Of a stretch of DNA of 43,169 nucleotides, positions 16,019 to 22,906 are shown one piece after another. The stretch is from Syntrophaceae bacterium (GTDB lineage Bacteria; Desulfobacterota; BSN033; UBA1163). The DNA lies in contig JACAEX010000036.1 of assembly GCA_013388635.1 (NCBI GenBank), positions 1-43,169 on the forward strand, written 5' to 3'. The notes beneath the pieces are model-generated. The model was not told the DNA's origin, did no database searches, and was given only the letters and a program-made list of their open reading frames with translations. The translations under genes and the position numbers were made by a program. How positions within the stretch are numbered: the stretch's first letter is position 1; the number at the start of each line of letters is the position of its first letter.

Positions 16019-16222
16019 TTGGAGGTCAAGGTTCAAGATAACCAGATTGAGAATGCAATCAAATCCCTGAAGCGCCAGCTGATCAGGGATGGCATCATGA
16101 AGGAATTGAAGCTCAGAAGGTCCTATGAGAAGCCTTCCGTGAAGAAGAAGAGAAAACAGCGAGAAGCAAGAAGGAGGAGACAGAAGGCTGCCCGTCGATA
16201 TTCCAGCCGATATTCAAGATGA
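16019..16222 (+). CDS. rpsU: Ribosomal protein S21
   Basis: A 67-residue basic protein with the S21 pattern: EVKVQDNQIENAIKSLKRQL, then RRSYEKPSVKKKRKQREARR and an Arg/Lys-rich tail. S21 joins the small subunit near the anti-Shine-Dalgarno region and helps initiation. The frame is open upstream through the RRM gene, but the S21 homology starts at codon 16019. The proposed start is TTG at 16019-16021 with AAAGGAG just upstream; no ATG is available there. The gap after the RRM gene is 40 bases, so both likely come from one transcript. Confidence 0.9.
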   Translation: MEVKVQDNQIENAIKSLKRQLIRDGIMKELKLRRSYEKPSVKKKRKQREARRRRQKAARRYSSRYSR

Positions 16223-16256
16223 TGGACTTCCCGCTTCGCATCGCCTGCTCGGGGAG

Positions 16257-17945
16257 CTAAGAGTTCTTCCCGGGCACGTTAATGGCCAGCCACGGCTCTC
16301 CCTCCTCGGTCTGAAGGAAGCCTTTTCTGGACAGAACCCCCATCGCCTCTGATGAAAAAGCTCCCACGTCTTTAAAATCGAGGATCACCCTTTCGATCCT
16401 TGAGGAGAGACTTTTCTTAAGCCTCTTCACCAGCTCCTTGGCCCCCTCCCGATCGATCGATCCCTCCAGCCTGACGACCAGTGTCTTCAGCCGCTCGTTG
16501 TATACAGAGTAGAGTTTGAGGGTGTCGGCTGCCTTCTGTTCGATCTGAAGCCTCTTCTCTGCTATCTTCACCCCTACTGCCTGGATCAGATCCCTTGTGT
16601 TCTGGAGGGGAATCGTATCGTTCATCCTCTGGAGCATCTTGGAAAGACCTGGGACCTGGCCCTCCGGTGTTTTCTCGGCAATGCTTCGATAGGCCAGGTT
16701 GGATAGAAGTCGGGTGAAGAACCGTTGCTGGGGATGAAAGACCCTCCTCAAAATGGAGCGCCAGGAATAACCCTCTTTACAGACCCAATTGAATCCCTGC
16801 TGAAGCGTCTCTTCTGTCATTAACTTCGGCCTGAAGACGACCGTCGCCCCATTGTATTTGGACCAATCCTTATGCAGAAGTCTTCCCTCTGACTCCATCC
16901 TTTGAAATAACGGGGTTCCGGGCAAGGGGGTGAGGATGAAGAAACTGGGCAGTTCGATCCGATTCTTTTCGCAGAATCGGAGGGTCCTCTCGAAAACTCC
17001 CTCATCATCGTGATCCAATCCGAAGATGAACCCTGCCAGGATCATGATGTCGTGGTCGTGGAGGGATCTCATCGCTTCCTCATATCGATCGACCTGATTA
17101 AATGACTTATGGACCTCTTTCAGGTTTTCTGAGGAGAGGGATTCCACCCCTACGAAAAGAGAGACGCATCCGCTTTCTGCAGCCAGTCTCAGAAGTTCAG
17201 GGTTTCGCGTGAGGGTCAGACTGGCCTGGCTGGCCCATTTCTTCTTGAGGGGTTTTAAACGGGTGAAGAGCTCTTTCGCATAGGGGGGGTTGCCAGCGAT
17301 GTTGTCATCCACAAACACGATGAACTCCCCGTCCAGACGCTCAACCTCTTCGATCACCTCCTCAACTGGCCTACAGCGATAAGTCTTTCCAAAAAAATGG
17401 GTCACATGACAGAAATCACACTGATGAGGACAGCCCCGGGTCGTCTGGACACAGTTGACTGTCATGTAGGCATCTTTGCAAAGGAGATCGATTCTGGGGG
17501 GAGGAATCCCTTTCATTGTGCAATAGGCATCGGCCTTATAAAAGGGTTTCAGGCGTCCCTTCTCAAGATCTTCGATCAACCCCTTCCAGATATTCTCCGC
17601 CTCACCGATAACGACCGCGTCCACATGTGCCTTCGCCTCCGAGGGAAGACTTGAGGCATGGGGTCCTCCCATGACGACCGGGACGCCCCTCTGCCGAAAT
17701 CTCCGAGCGATTTCATAAGCCCTTGGGGCATGCATCACCATCCCCGTCAACCCGACCAGATCCACATCCTCTTCAAAGTCGATCGGCTCCACATTCTCAT
17801 CGGTGATCTTCACGTCGATATGGGAAGGGGTGAGCGCAGCCAGGGTGGTCAAGGTGAGACGGGCGAACCAGATCGTCTTGATCACCTTTGGAGAATGGGC
17901 GATGAATGGATCGTCATAGGCGGGATCGATCAGCCGGATCTTCAG
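16257..17945 (-). CDS. B12-binding-type radical SAM protein with a C-terminal STAS-like domain
   Basis: A 562-residue protein. A cobalamin-binding-like domain (about 5-130, with VDLVGLTGMVMHAPRAYEIA and VVMGGPHASSLPSEA) is followed by a radical SAM core with cluster cysteines in TTRGCPHQCDFC (C172, C176, C179). Later core elements are FVDDNIAGNP, FVGVESLSSENLKEV and PLPGTPLFQRM. The last 75 or so residues (486-562; LVVRLEGSIDREGAKELVKR, then ERVILDFKDVGAFSSEAMGV) look like a STAS domain, the fold of anti-sigma-factor antagonists. The substrate is unknown. The longer reading frame begins with a TTG at 18017, but that codon is part of a near-consensus promoter. The only NTG codon between promoter and homology is CTG at 17943-17945, preceded by AGGGGG, so an unusual CTG start is proposed. 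Confidence 0.82.
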   Translation of the reverse strand: MKIRLIDPAYDDPFIAHSPKVIKTIWFARLTLTTLAALTPSHIDVKITDENVEPIDFEEDVDLVGLTGMVMHAPRAYEIARRFRQRGVPVVMGGPHASSLPSEAKAHVDAVVIGEAENIWKGLIEDLEKGRLKPFYKADAYCTMKGIPPPRIDLLCKDAYMTVNCVQTTRGCPHQCDFCHVTHFFGKTYRCRPVEEVIEEVERLDGEFIVFVDDNIAGNPPYAKELFTRLKPLKKKWASQASLTLTRNPELLRLAAESGCVSLFVGVESLSSENLKEVHKSFNQVDRYEEAMRSLHDHDIMILAGFIFGLDHDDEGVFERTLRFCEKNRIELPSFFILTPLPGTPLFQRMESEGRLLHKDWSKYNGATVVFRPKLMTEETLQQGFNWVCKEGYSWRSILRRVFHPQQRFFTRLLSNLAYRSIAEKTPEGQVPGLSKMLQRMNDTIPLQNTRDLIQAVGVKIAEKRLQIEQKAADTLKLYSVYNERLKTLVVRLEGSIDREGAKELVKRLKKSLSSRIERVILDFKDVGAFSSEAMGVLSRKGFLQTEEGEPWLAINVPGKNS

Positions 17946-17988
17946 ATTGGAACCCCCTGAGAAGCTAACAAAGACTCGATGTGAAGGA

Positions 17989-18017
17989 ACTATAACGAAT
18001 CCAGCCCGGGGTGTCAA
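17989..18017 (-). promoter_or_regulatory. Near-consensus sigma70 promoter for the radical SAM-STAS gene
   Basis: On the minus strand TTGACA (18012-18017), 17-base spacer, TATAGT (17989-17994). The match is nearly perfect. It shows that this gene has its own transcript, separate from the ParA unit that ends at 18041, and that translation starts downstream of about 17982. Confidence 0.75.
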
Positions 18018-18040
18018 TAGAAGATCCGCTTTGGCAGGTT

Positions 18041-18844
18041 TTATTCAGCAGTTTCTGACAGGTTGTAATACTCCTTTTTGCAGGAATCTCTCAGGAACGT
18101 GAGAGACTCTCTCACTTCGTCAAAGGATTTCTTCAGGGTTTCGCACCTTCTCTCCAGCTCGATGTTCTGGGCCAGGACCTCCTCCAGTTTTGACTGAAGG
18201 CTCTGGTTCTCCTCATAGAAATGGGAGGCCTCCCTCTCTTTCAGTCTTCCTTTGATCTGAAGGATCTCTGCCTGCTGCAGTTGGAGACTCAGATCCTGAA
18301 CTCGGCTCAGTGCCTCATCCCTCTCCCGGGTCGTCTGAAGCAAGGCCTCATTCGCCTCCCTCAGCTCTTGCCGGAGCTTCTCGATCTTCTCCAAGGCGTC
18401 TTCATTCTCCTCCTTGAGGTAAGCCGCCTCGGCCTGGGTCTCCTTAACTCTCTGCAATTCCTTTCTCAGGTCTTCCAGCTGCCTGCGCAGTTCCTGATTA
18501 TCCTGGCTCATCTGATGGATGGTCTTCTGTTGAGACTGGAGGTCGATCTCAAGCGCCCTCTTTGCCCTGGCCGAGGCGAGGAGCTGACCGTGAAGATCCT
18601 CGATCAACCTCAGCACATCAACGGTCTGTTCGTTCTCTAACCTCTTCGGCTCGAAGGTCTCCACCTTCTCGGAATGGCCCTCAAAGGCCTTAACCTCCCC
18701 GACTCCTTCAGGCTGTTCCTCTCGCAGGGCCTGGACCTCACCCGCCGGATCCGGAGACACCGATTCTTCCAGCTTCTTCATCTTCGGCATCTTTTCGGCA
18801 ATGCTCTTCTCGAATCCGTCGACCGTCAACATTCTTGTCCTCAT
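18041..18844 (-). CDS. Coiled-coil protein, last gene of the ParA unit
   Basis: A 267-residue soluble protein without signal peptide. After a basic N-terminus (MRTRMLTVDGFEKSIAEKMP) and an acidic linker, residues about 75-250 are a nearly continuous Gln/Glu/Leu/Arg-rich coiled coil. A segment at about 85-105 (LHGQLLASARAKRALEIDL) resembles one in the 110-residue neighbour (LYSELRSSLTVRSALEFDL). AAAGGAGG precedes the ATG. No known family is recognised. A basic N-terminus followed by a coiled coil is the layout of ParA-activating adaptor proteins such as PomX and McdB-type partners, so a ParA partner role is inferred from position and form only. Confidence 0.75.
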   Translation of the reverse strand: MRTRMLTVDGFEKSIAEKMPKMKKLEESVSPDPAGEVQALREEQPEGVGEVKAFEGHSEKVETFEPKRLENEQTVDVLRLIEDLHGQLLASARAKRALEIDLQSQQKTIHQMSQDNQELRRQLEDLRKELQRVKETQAEAAYLKEENEDALEKIEKLRQELREANEALLQTTRERDEALSRVQDLSLQLQQAEILQIKGRLKEREASHFYEENQSLQSKLEEVLAQNIELERRCETLKKSFDEVRESLTFLRDSCKKEYYNLSETAE

Positions 18845-18904
18845 CCCTTTGCCTCCTTTAAAGGCTCAGCCCACACTGCTCCCCCTGATAAAAAAGAGAG
18901 GGGG

Positions 18905-19237
18905 TCATTTGATCCGCTCCTTCATATACTCCTCCATCACCCTCAACATCTCGATGATCTTCTCCACCTCCACCTTGATCCGGTTCACCTCTTCCAGAAT
19001 CCGATTGGCCTTCTTAAGATCGAATTCCAGAGCAGAGCGGACCGTTAAAGAGGAACGAAGCTCAGAATAGAGCGTATGGATACGGTCGGCGATCTCGTCT
19101 CGCTTTGCCTCCTCCCCGAATCTCTTGACTGGGGAGATCACTTTGGGGTCGGTCACATCCCAGGGTTTTTCGACTGTCTCCCGGTTTACCGTGTTTGGAA
19201 ACTTCTGTGCCACGTTATTGGTGAACTCATCAGACAC
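18905..19237 (-). CDS. Small coiled-coil protein next to ParA
   Basis: A 110-residue protein. The proposed start is GTG at 19235-19237 behind AAAGGAG; an in-frame ATG lies ten codons upstream but has no such site. It overlaps the parA stop by eight bases, so translation is probably coupled. The N-terminal 40 residues are polar. From about residue 45 to the end is a coiled coil (RDEIADRIHTLYSELRSSL and IKVEVEKIIEMLRVMEEYM). It shares the motif L-x6-L(S)-x-x-R-x-ALE-x-DL with the downstream coiled-coil protein. No known family is recognised. Confidence 0.72.
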   Translation of the reverse strand: MSDEFTNNVAQKFPNTVNRETVEKPWDVTDPKVISPVKRFGEEAKRDEIADRIHTLYSELRSSLTVRSALEFDLKKANRILEEVNRIKVEVEKIIEMLRVMEEYMKERIK

Positions 19238-20237
19238 GCTCGGCTCCTTTCGGTCCAAAGATTTCATCGATCAGACGGTCGATATCCGTCGCTCCTTTTG
19301 ACGACGGCGCAAAGAGAAAGATCGGGGTTCCCTGGCTCGTGGCCTCCGCGATCTTTGTATCCTGACGGATCATGGTTTCGAGGAGGTACTTCTCATAGTG
19401 GGTCTCCAATGCCTTCTTCGAACGTCTGCAGATGCGATGGGAATCGTTGTATCGGTTCAGGAAGATGAAGATATTCTCAAAGACAAAAGAGAAATCTTCT
19501 TCGATCGTGGAGAGGGTTTCGAAAAGGATCTTGAGACCATGATAGGAGAGAAAGTCGGCCAGGACAGGGATGAGCAGGTCGTTCGATGCAAGGATGGCAT
19601 TGAGGTTCAACAACCCGATGCTCGGAGAGGCATCCATGACGATCAATTCGTAATTTTTCTCCAAGGTGGCGAGGAGCTTCTTCAATCGAAACTCCCTTGA
19701 GTTCATCGAAAAGAGCGAGAGCTCAACAGGCGAAAGGTTCAGATTGGAAGGGATGACATCCAGGGTGGGAAGATCCGTCTTGATGATGATCTTCTCGACA
19801 TCCTCCTTCTCGATCAATGCATTGAACAGGGTCTTCGGATATTGCTGATTGTTGAGGCCCAGGCACTGGGTCAGATGTCCCTGGGGATCCAGATCGATCA
19901 GGAGCGTCCGGATTCCCTTCTGGGCCAGGCGAAAACCGTAGGATGCGGAGAGGGTGCTCTTTCCGGTTCCACCCTTGAAGTTGAGGAAGAGTTGTTTCCG
20001 GATCGATTTGATGGGAGAAGGGATCCCGAGGAGGCTCCGGTACTTGATCACATCCTCCGGTTTGTAGTAGCGCCCCTCATGCCCATTCCGTTTGGCGGGG
20101 GGAAGGATCCCCTGAGCCTCCTTTTCAATAAGCTCCTGTTTCGAAATCCCGAGGAGCTTTGCAAAGCTCATCGGCGTATAGACCGTATCTCCGAGAATCT
20201 GGGCCCTCTGAATCAACGGCAATGATCGGGTCGTCAT
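19230..20237 (-). CDS. ParA/MinD-type ATPase with an N-terminal MerR-like helix-turn-helix
   Basis: A 335-residue protein. Residues 20-70 (YTPMSFAKLLGISKQELIEK, then GRYYKPEDVIKYRSLLGIP) form a MerR-like HTH as in plasmid type Ia ParA/SopA proteins. The ATPase core follows with deviant Walker A KGGTGKS (88-94), Walker A' LIDLDPQGHLTQCLG, and the Walker B aspartate in LIVMDASPSIGLLNLNAIL. ATP-bound dimers would bind nucleoid DNA and release on stimulation by a partner. ATG at 20235-20237 is chosen for its AAGGAGAGG site. No ParB gene is adjacent. The neighbours are a HEAT-repeat protein and two coiled-coil proteins, so a role in placing something other than a plasmid is more likely. Confidence 0.87.
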   Translation of the reverse strand: MTTRSLPLIQRAQILGDTVYTPMSFAKLLGISKQELIEKEAQGILPPAKRNGHEGRYYKPEDVIKYRSLLGIPSPIKSIRKQLFLNFKGGTGKSTLSASYGFRLAQKGIRTLLIDLDPQGHLTQCLGLNNQQYPKTLFNALIEKEDVEKIIIKTDLPTLDVIPSNLNLSPVELSLFSMNSREFRLKKLLATLEKNYELIVMDASPSIGLLNLNAILASNDLLIPVLADFLSYHGLKILFETLSTIEEDFSFVFENIFIFLNRYNDSHRICRRSKKALETHYEKYLLETMIRQDTKIAEATSQGTPIFLFAPSSKGATDIDRLIDEIFGPKGAERV

Positions 20238-20250
20238 AGACGACCTCTCC

Positions 20251-21000
20251 TTAAGTTCGGTGCCCAAGGGGTGCCCTCCTTGTTCTGAACGGTCTCAGCA
20301 TCGTCTTCTCCAGCCTACGATTGGCCCATTGCCGGACCTCCAAATCTGAATCGGTCGCCGCCTCCACCAAACGATCTTCGCTTCCATCGGGATAGAGCAC
20401 AGTGAGAGAAACGAGGGCCGCTTTTCTTACCATCGGATCCTGATCTTTTGACATCGCCATGAGAATCGGAAAGGCGCCTTCTGGCTGAGCCCATCCCAAG
20501 AGCGTGGCCACTTTTCTTCTCACCCAGGCCGATTCGTCGCTCAGGAACTGGAGGAGGAGGTTCAATTCGATCCTTTGTCCCAGCTGGAACATTCCTCTAA
20601 GGGCAGCGAGCCTCACCCCGGGATCCCTGTCCTTCAGGCATCTCTTCAATAAAGGAGAGAGGCCTGGATTTTGAAATTTGATCAAGGAGGTGATCGCCCT
20701 CGCCCTGACCGCAGGCTCAGGGTCGGCCAACATCCCCTGGAGATGAGATGTGGCAACGGAGGCCTCAAACTTTTCCAGATACCGGATCGCTAAAATCCTG
20801 ACGCTCGGATCGGGATGTCTCAGATCCTTTTTCGCCTGCGTCAGAGCGGCCTCATAAGAGAGCATCTCTGTCGTAAGGGCTTCATCCGACGGAGCGGCGC
20901 TCAAAACCTCTCGGGATTTCTGGGAAGGAGGGGAATCTTCAATTGTTGGCTTTTCAGACTCTGCCGATTTCAAGTAAACCAGTCGGAACCGATCTCCCAT
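20251..21000 (-). CDS. HEAT-repeat protein of the ParA unit
   Basis: A 249-residue soluble protein. After a low-complexity N-terminus of about 45 residues come roughly five to six HEAT-type helical repeats of about 31 residues, recognisable by D-P-x-VR-x-x-A: HPDPSVRILAIRYLEKF, DPEPAVRARAITSLIKF, DRDPGVRLAALRGMFQL, DESAWVRRKVATLLGWA, DQDPMVRKAALVSL and DSDLEVRQWANRRLEK. Such arrays are scaffolds for protein contacts. It precedes the ParA gene by 13 bases. HEAT repeats are also present in PomY of the Myxococcus PomXYZ division-site system, whose partner PomZ is a ParA ATPase; this is an analogy of parts, not demonstrated homology. Confidence 0.85.
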   Translation of the reverse strand: MGDRFRLVYLKSAESEKPTIEDSPPSQKSREVLSAAPSDEALTTEMLSYEAALTQAKKDLRHPDPSVRILAIRYLEKFEASVATSHLQGMLADPEPAVRARAITSLIKFQNPGLSPLLKRCLKDRDPGVRLAALRGMFQLGQRIELNLLLQFLSDESAWVRRKVATLLGWAQPEGAFPILMAMSKDQDPMVRKAALVSLTVLYPDGSEDRLVEAATDSDLEVRQWANRRLEKTMLRPFRTRRAPLGHRT

Positions 21001-21035
21001 CCCTCGCCTTTGGACTCTAAGTGCCTCAAGAGAAA

Positions 21036-21218
21036 TTATCTTTTCATACTCTCTGCGAAATCAAACTTCAGCTGTTCGGAGTATTTCTCGAGAAGCATGT
21101 CCAAGGCCTCTCTCACATAGACCGACTGGGGGACCTTGGTCTTCTCAGATAATCTCTTCAAAGCACCGAGCTGTTCATCGTGGATATAGATTGTTCGGGC
21201 AACCTTTTTCTGTCCCAA
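21036..21218 (-). CDS. Ribbon-helix-helix DNA-binding protein
   Basis: A 60-residue protein with an RHH fold: the beta strand KVARTIYIHDEQLGALKRLS, then SEKTKVPQSVYVREALDML as the two helices. RHH proteins bind DNA as dimers through the strand and commonly repress their own promoter. The start is TTG at 21216-21218 with GGAGAG upstream. It is the first gene of the five-gene ParA unit and lies 35 bases before the HEAT gene. It may be an autorepressor or a centromere-binding partner of ParA, as with ParG-type RHH proteins. No toxin gene is adjacent, so it is not an evident antitoxin. Confidence 0.82.
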   Translation of the reverse strand: MGQKKVARTIYIHDEQLGALKRLSEKTKVPQSVYVREALDMLLEKYSEQLKFDFAESMKR

Positions 21219-21245
21219 TAGGTCTCTCTCCGTGTAAATTGAAAC

Positions 21246-21276
21246 ACAATATAATACAATACATTCGCCCTGTCAA
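21246..21276 (-). promoter_or_regulatory. Promoter of the ParA unit with overlapping direct repeats
   Basis: On the minus strand TTGACA (21271-21276), 17-base spacer, TATATT (21248-21253). ACAATA occurs twice on the plus strand at 21246-21251 and 21256-21261, spaced 10 bp, across the -10 region. This is the typical arrangement of RHH operators, so autoregulation by the 60-residue protein is likely. Confidence 0.6.
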
Positions 21277-21416
21277 GGGGAAAATGAGCCCTTCTTTTCA
21301 AAACTTATCTCTTCATTTCAACGCGTTATGCCTCTCTTTCAAAAACCAGCCCACCCTGTTAAAGCAATGGGCGATGAAAAAGAGTCACCACTTCCTCTGA
21401 TCCTCTCTCTTATGAT

Positions 21417-21444
21417 TTGACAAAGAAAATAAGAATCTGATAAC
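21417..21444 (+). promoter_or_regulatory. Candidate promoter of the branched-chain amino-acid transporter
   Basis: TTGACA (21417-21422), 16-base spacer, GATAAC (21439-21444), about 45 bases before the first gene. The rest of the 271-base gap 21219-21489 holds only the divergent ParA-unit promoter and no recognisable structure. Confidence 0.45.
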
Positions 21445-21489
21445 TTCGCTCTGTCTGTTCCAATATTCTAAAAAAGGAGGAAGAAGGGG

Positions 21490-22806
21490 ATGAAGAAGAA
21501 TCGGCTCAGCAGGAGGGATTTTTTGAAGAAAGCCGCTCTGGGAGCTGCCGCATTGAGCGCAGGCCGCTTCAGCGGGAAAACGATCTTTGCTCAGACGAAA
21601 GCCCCGATCAAAATCGGGGTCGCCATCTCCCTCACGGGTGCCTGGGCTCGTGAAGGAGAGTTGGAGATCGGTGGATACAGGCTGTGGGGAAAGATTATGA
21701 ACGAGAGGGGTTGCACATTTGGTGAAGTGGAGAAGTTAGGATGTTCTGGCCCAGGACTTCTTGGAAGGCCGGTGGAGTTCATCGTCTACGACGATAAGAG
21801 CGATCCCAGCGAGGCGGTTAAGCTGATCCGAAAGTTGATCGTCTCCGATAAGGTTGATCTGATCTTAGGACCTTATGGAAGTGCGGTCTCCAATGCGATT
21901 GCGCCTCTGGCGGAGTCCTATCAAATTCCGATCATCACCCCTCTGGCCAATGCACCGGTCATCTGGGAAGGCAAGAGGAGAGAGTGGTTTGTCGGCGTCC
22001 TTCCTCCGGCATGGAAGAATCTTTACGGATGTCTCCAGATCGGTAAGGAGAAGGGTGCAAAGACCGTTGCCTTCATCTATTCGGACACCGCGTTCCCGAT
22101 CGGAGCGACAAGGCCTCTGGTGGTCAAGGCAAAGCAGATGGGAATCCAGGTCGTGCTCGACGAGGCTTACCCCAAAGAGACTGCGGACTGGGAGCCGATC
22201 ATGTCAAAGGCGTGGTCCCAGAGACCTGATCTGATCTTAGGGGGCGGGTACCTTCCTGATTCAATCGGATTGGTCAAGGCGGCCAAGGCGATCAATGCAA
22301 GGCCAAAACTCTTCGGATTCCTCGTCGGACCGGCGATTGCCGATTTTGCCAAATCATTGAAGGCCGATGGCCTCTTTGTCACCGGTGAGACGTTCTGGGA
22401 GCCCTTTACGAAGACGCCTGGGAACCAGGAATTCTATAAGGCTTATCTGAAAGAGTATAAAGGCGAACCCTCCTATCATGCTGCAGCTGGTTTTGCTGGA
22501 GGACAGATATTGGAGAGGGCTGTCAAAGAGGTGGGATCGATTGAGGACAAGAAGGCTTTACGGGATAAGTTGTATTCAATCAAGACCACCACGATCTTCG
22601 GAGAGTATGAAGTCAATCCCCTTGGGCACCCGGACTCTGGCTGGCAGATCGGCAAAGCCACAAACCTGATCCAGTGGCAGAGGGCCGAGGGGAAGAAGCT
22701 CCTTCCAAATCAGGTAGCTGTTGAAGGAATGGTCAAAGAGATCGTCTATCCGAAAGAGACGAGGACGGCTGAAGCGATCTATCCCTTTCCGGGGTGGAGC
22801 AAATGA
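21490..22806 (+). CDS. ABC transporter substrate-binding protein, branched-chain amino-acid type, Tat-exported
   Basis: A 438-residue periplasmic binding protein of the LivK/Leu-Ile-Val family. The N-terminus carries a full twin-arginine motif (LSRRDFLKKAALGAAALSAG), so it should be exported folded through Tat. The mature part shows the family fold: IKIGVAISLTGAWAREGELE, DDKSDPSEAVKLIRKLI, DLILGPYGSAVSNAIAPLAE and HAAAGFAGGQILERAV. An AAAGGAGG site precedes the ATG. It is the first gene of a complete five-gene transporter. Ligands of this family range from branched amino acids to amides, urea and aromatic acids, so the substrate is uncertain. Confidence 0.9.
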   Translation: MKKNRLSRRDFLKKAALGAAALSAGRFSGKTIFAQTKAPIKIGVAISLTGAWAREGELEIGGYRLWGKIMNERGCTFGEVEKLGCSGPGLLGRPVEFIVYDDKSDPSEAVKLIRKLIVSDKVDLILGPYGSAVSNAIAPLAESYQIPIITPLANAPVIWEGKRREWFVGVLPPAWKNLYGCLQIGKEKGAKTVAFIYSDTAFPIGATRPLVVKAKQMGIQVVLDEAYPKETADWEPIMSKAWSQRPDLILGGGYLPDSIGLVKAAKAINARPKLFGFLVGPAIADFAKSLKADGLFVTGETFWEPFTKTPGNQEFYKAYLKEYKGEPSYHAAAGFAGGQILERAVKEVGSIEDKKALRDKLYSIKTTTIFGEYEVNPLGHPDSGWQIGKATNLIQWQRAEGKKLLPNQVAVEGMVKEIVYPKETRTAEAIYPFPGWSK

Positions 22807-22823
22807 TAAACCGACATGGAGCG

Positions 22824-22890
22824 ATGGAATATTGGAATAATGGAACAATGATGTTTCTTGTATTAACCAATATTCCATCATTTCATTACC
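22824..22890. repeat. AT-rich inverted repeat (type A) inside the transporter operon
   Basis: ATGGAATATTGGAATAATGG at 22824-22843 is answered by CCAATATTCCATCATTTCAT at 22867-22886, giving a hairpin in the 100-base gap before livH. The sequence closely resembles the copy at 8591-8697. Confidence 0.6.
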
Positions 22891-22906
22891 TCAGTAGATT
22901 TTTGCC

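Noticed and set aside
17946-18017. N-terminal extension of the radical SAM-STAS protein from a TTG at 18017
   Set aside because: The TTG is the -35 box of a near-consensus promoter, so it would lie outside the transcript.
21036-21218. RHH gene considered as an antitoxin of a toxin-antitoxin pair
   Set aside because: The next gene is a HEAT-repeat protein, not a ParE, HigB, HicA or PIN toxin, and the RHH gene is co-oriented with a ParA unit.
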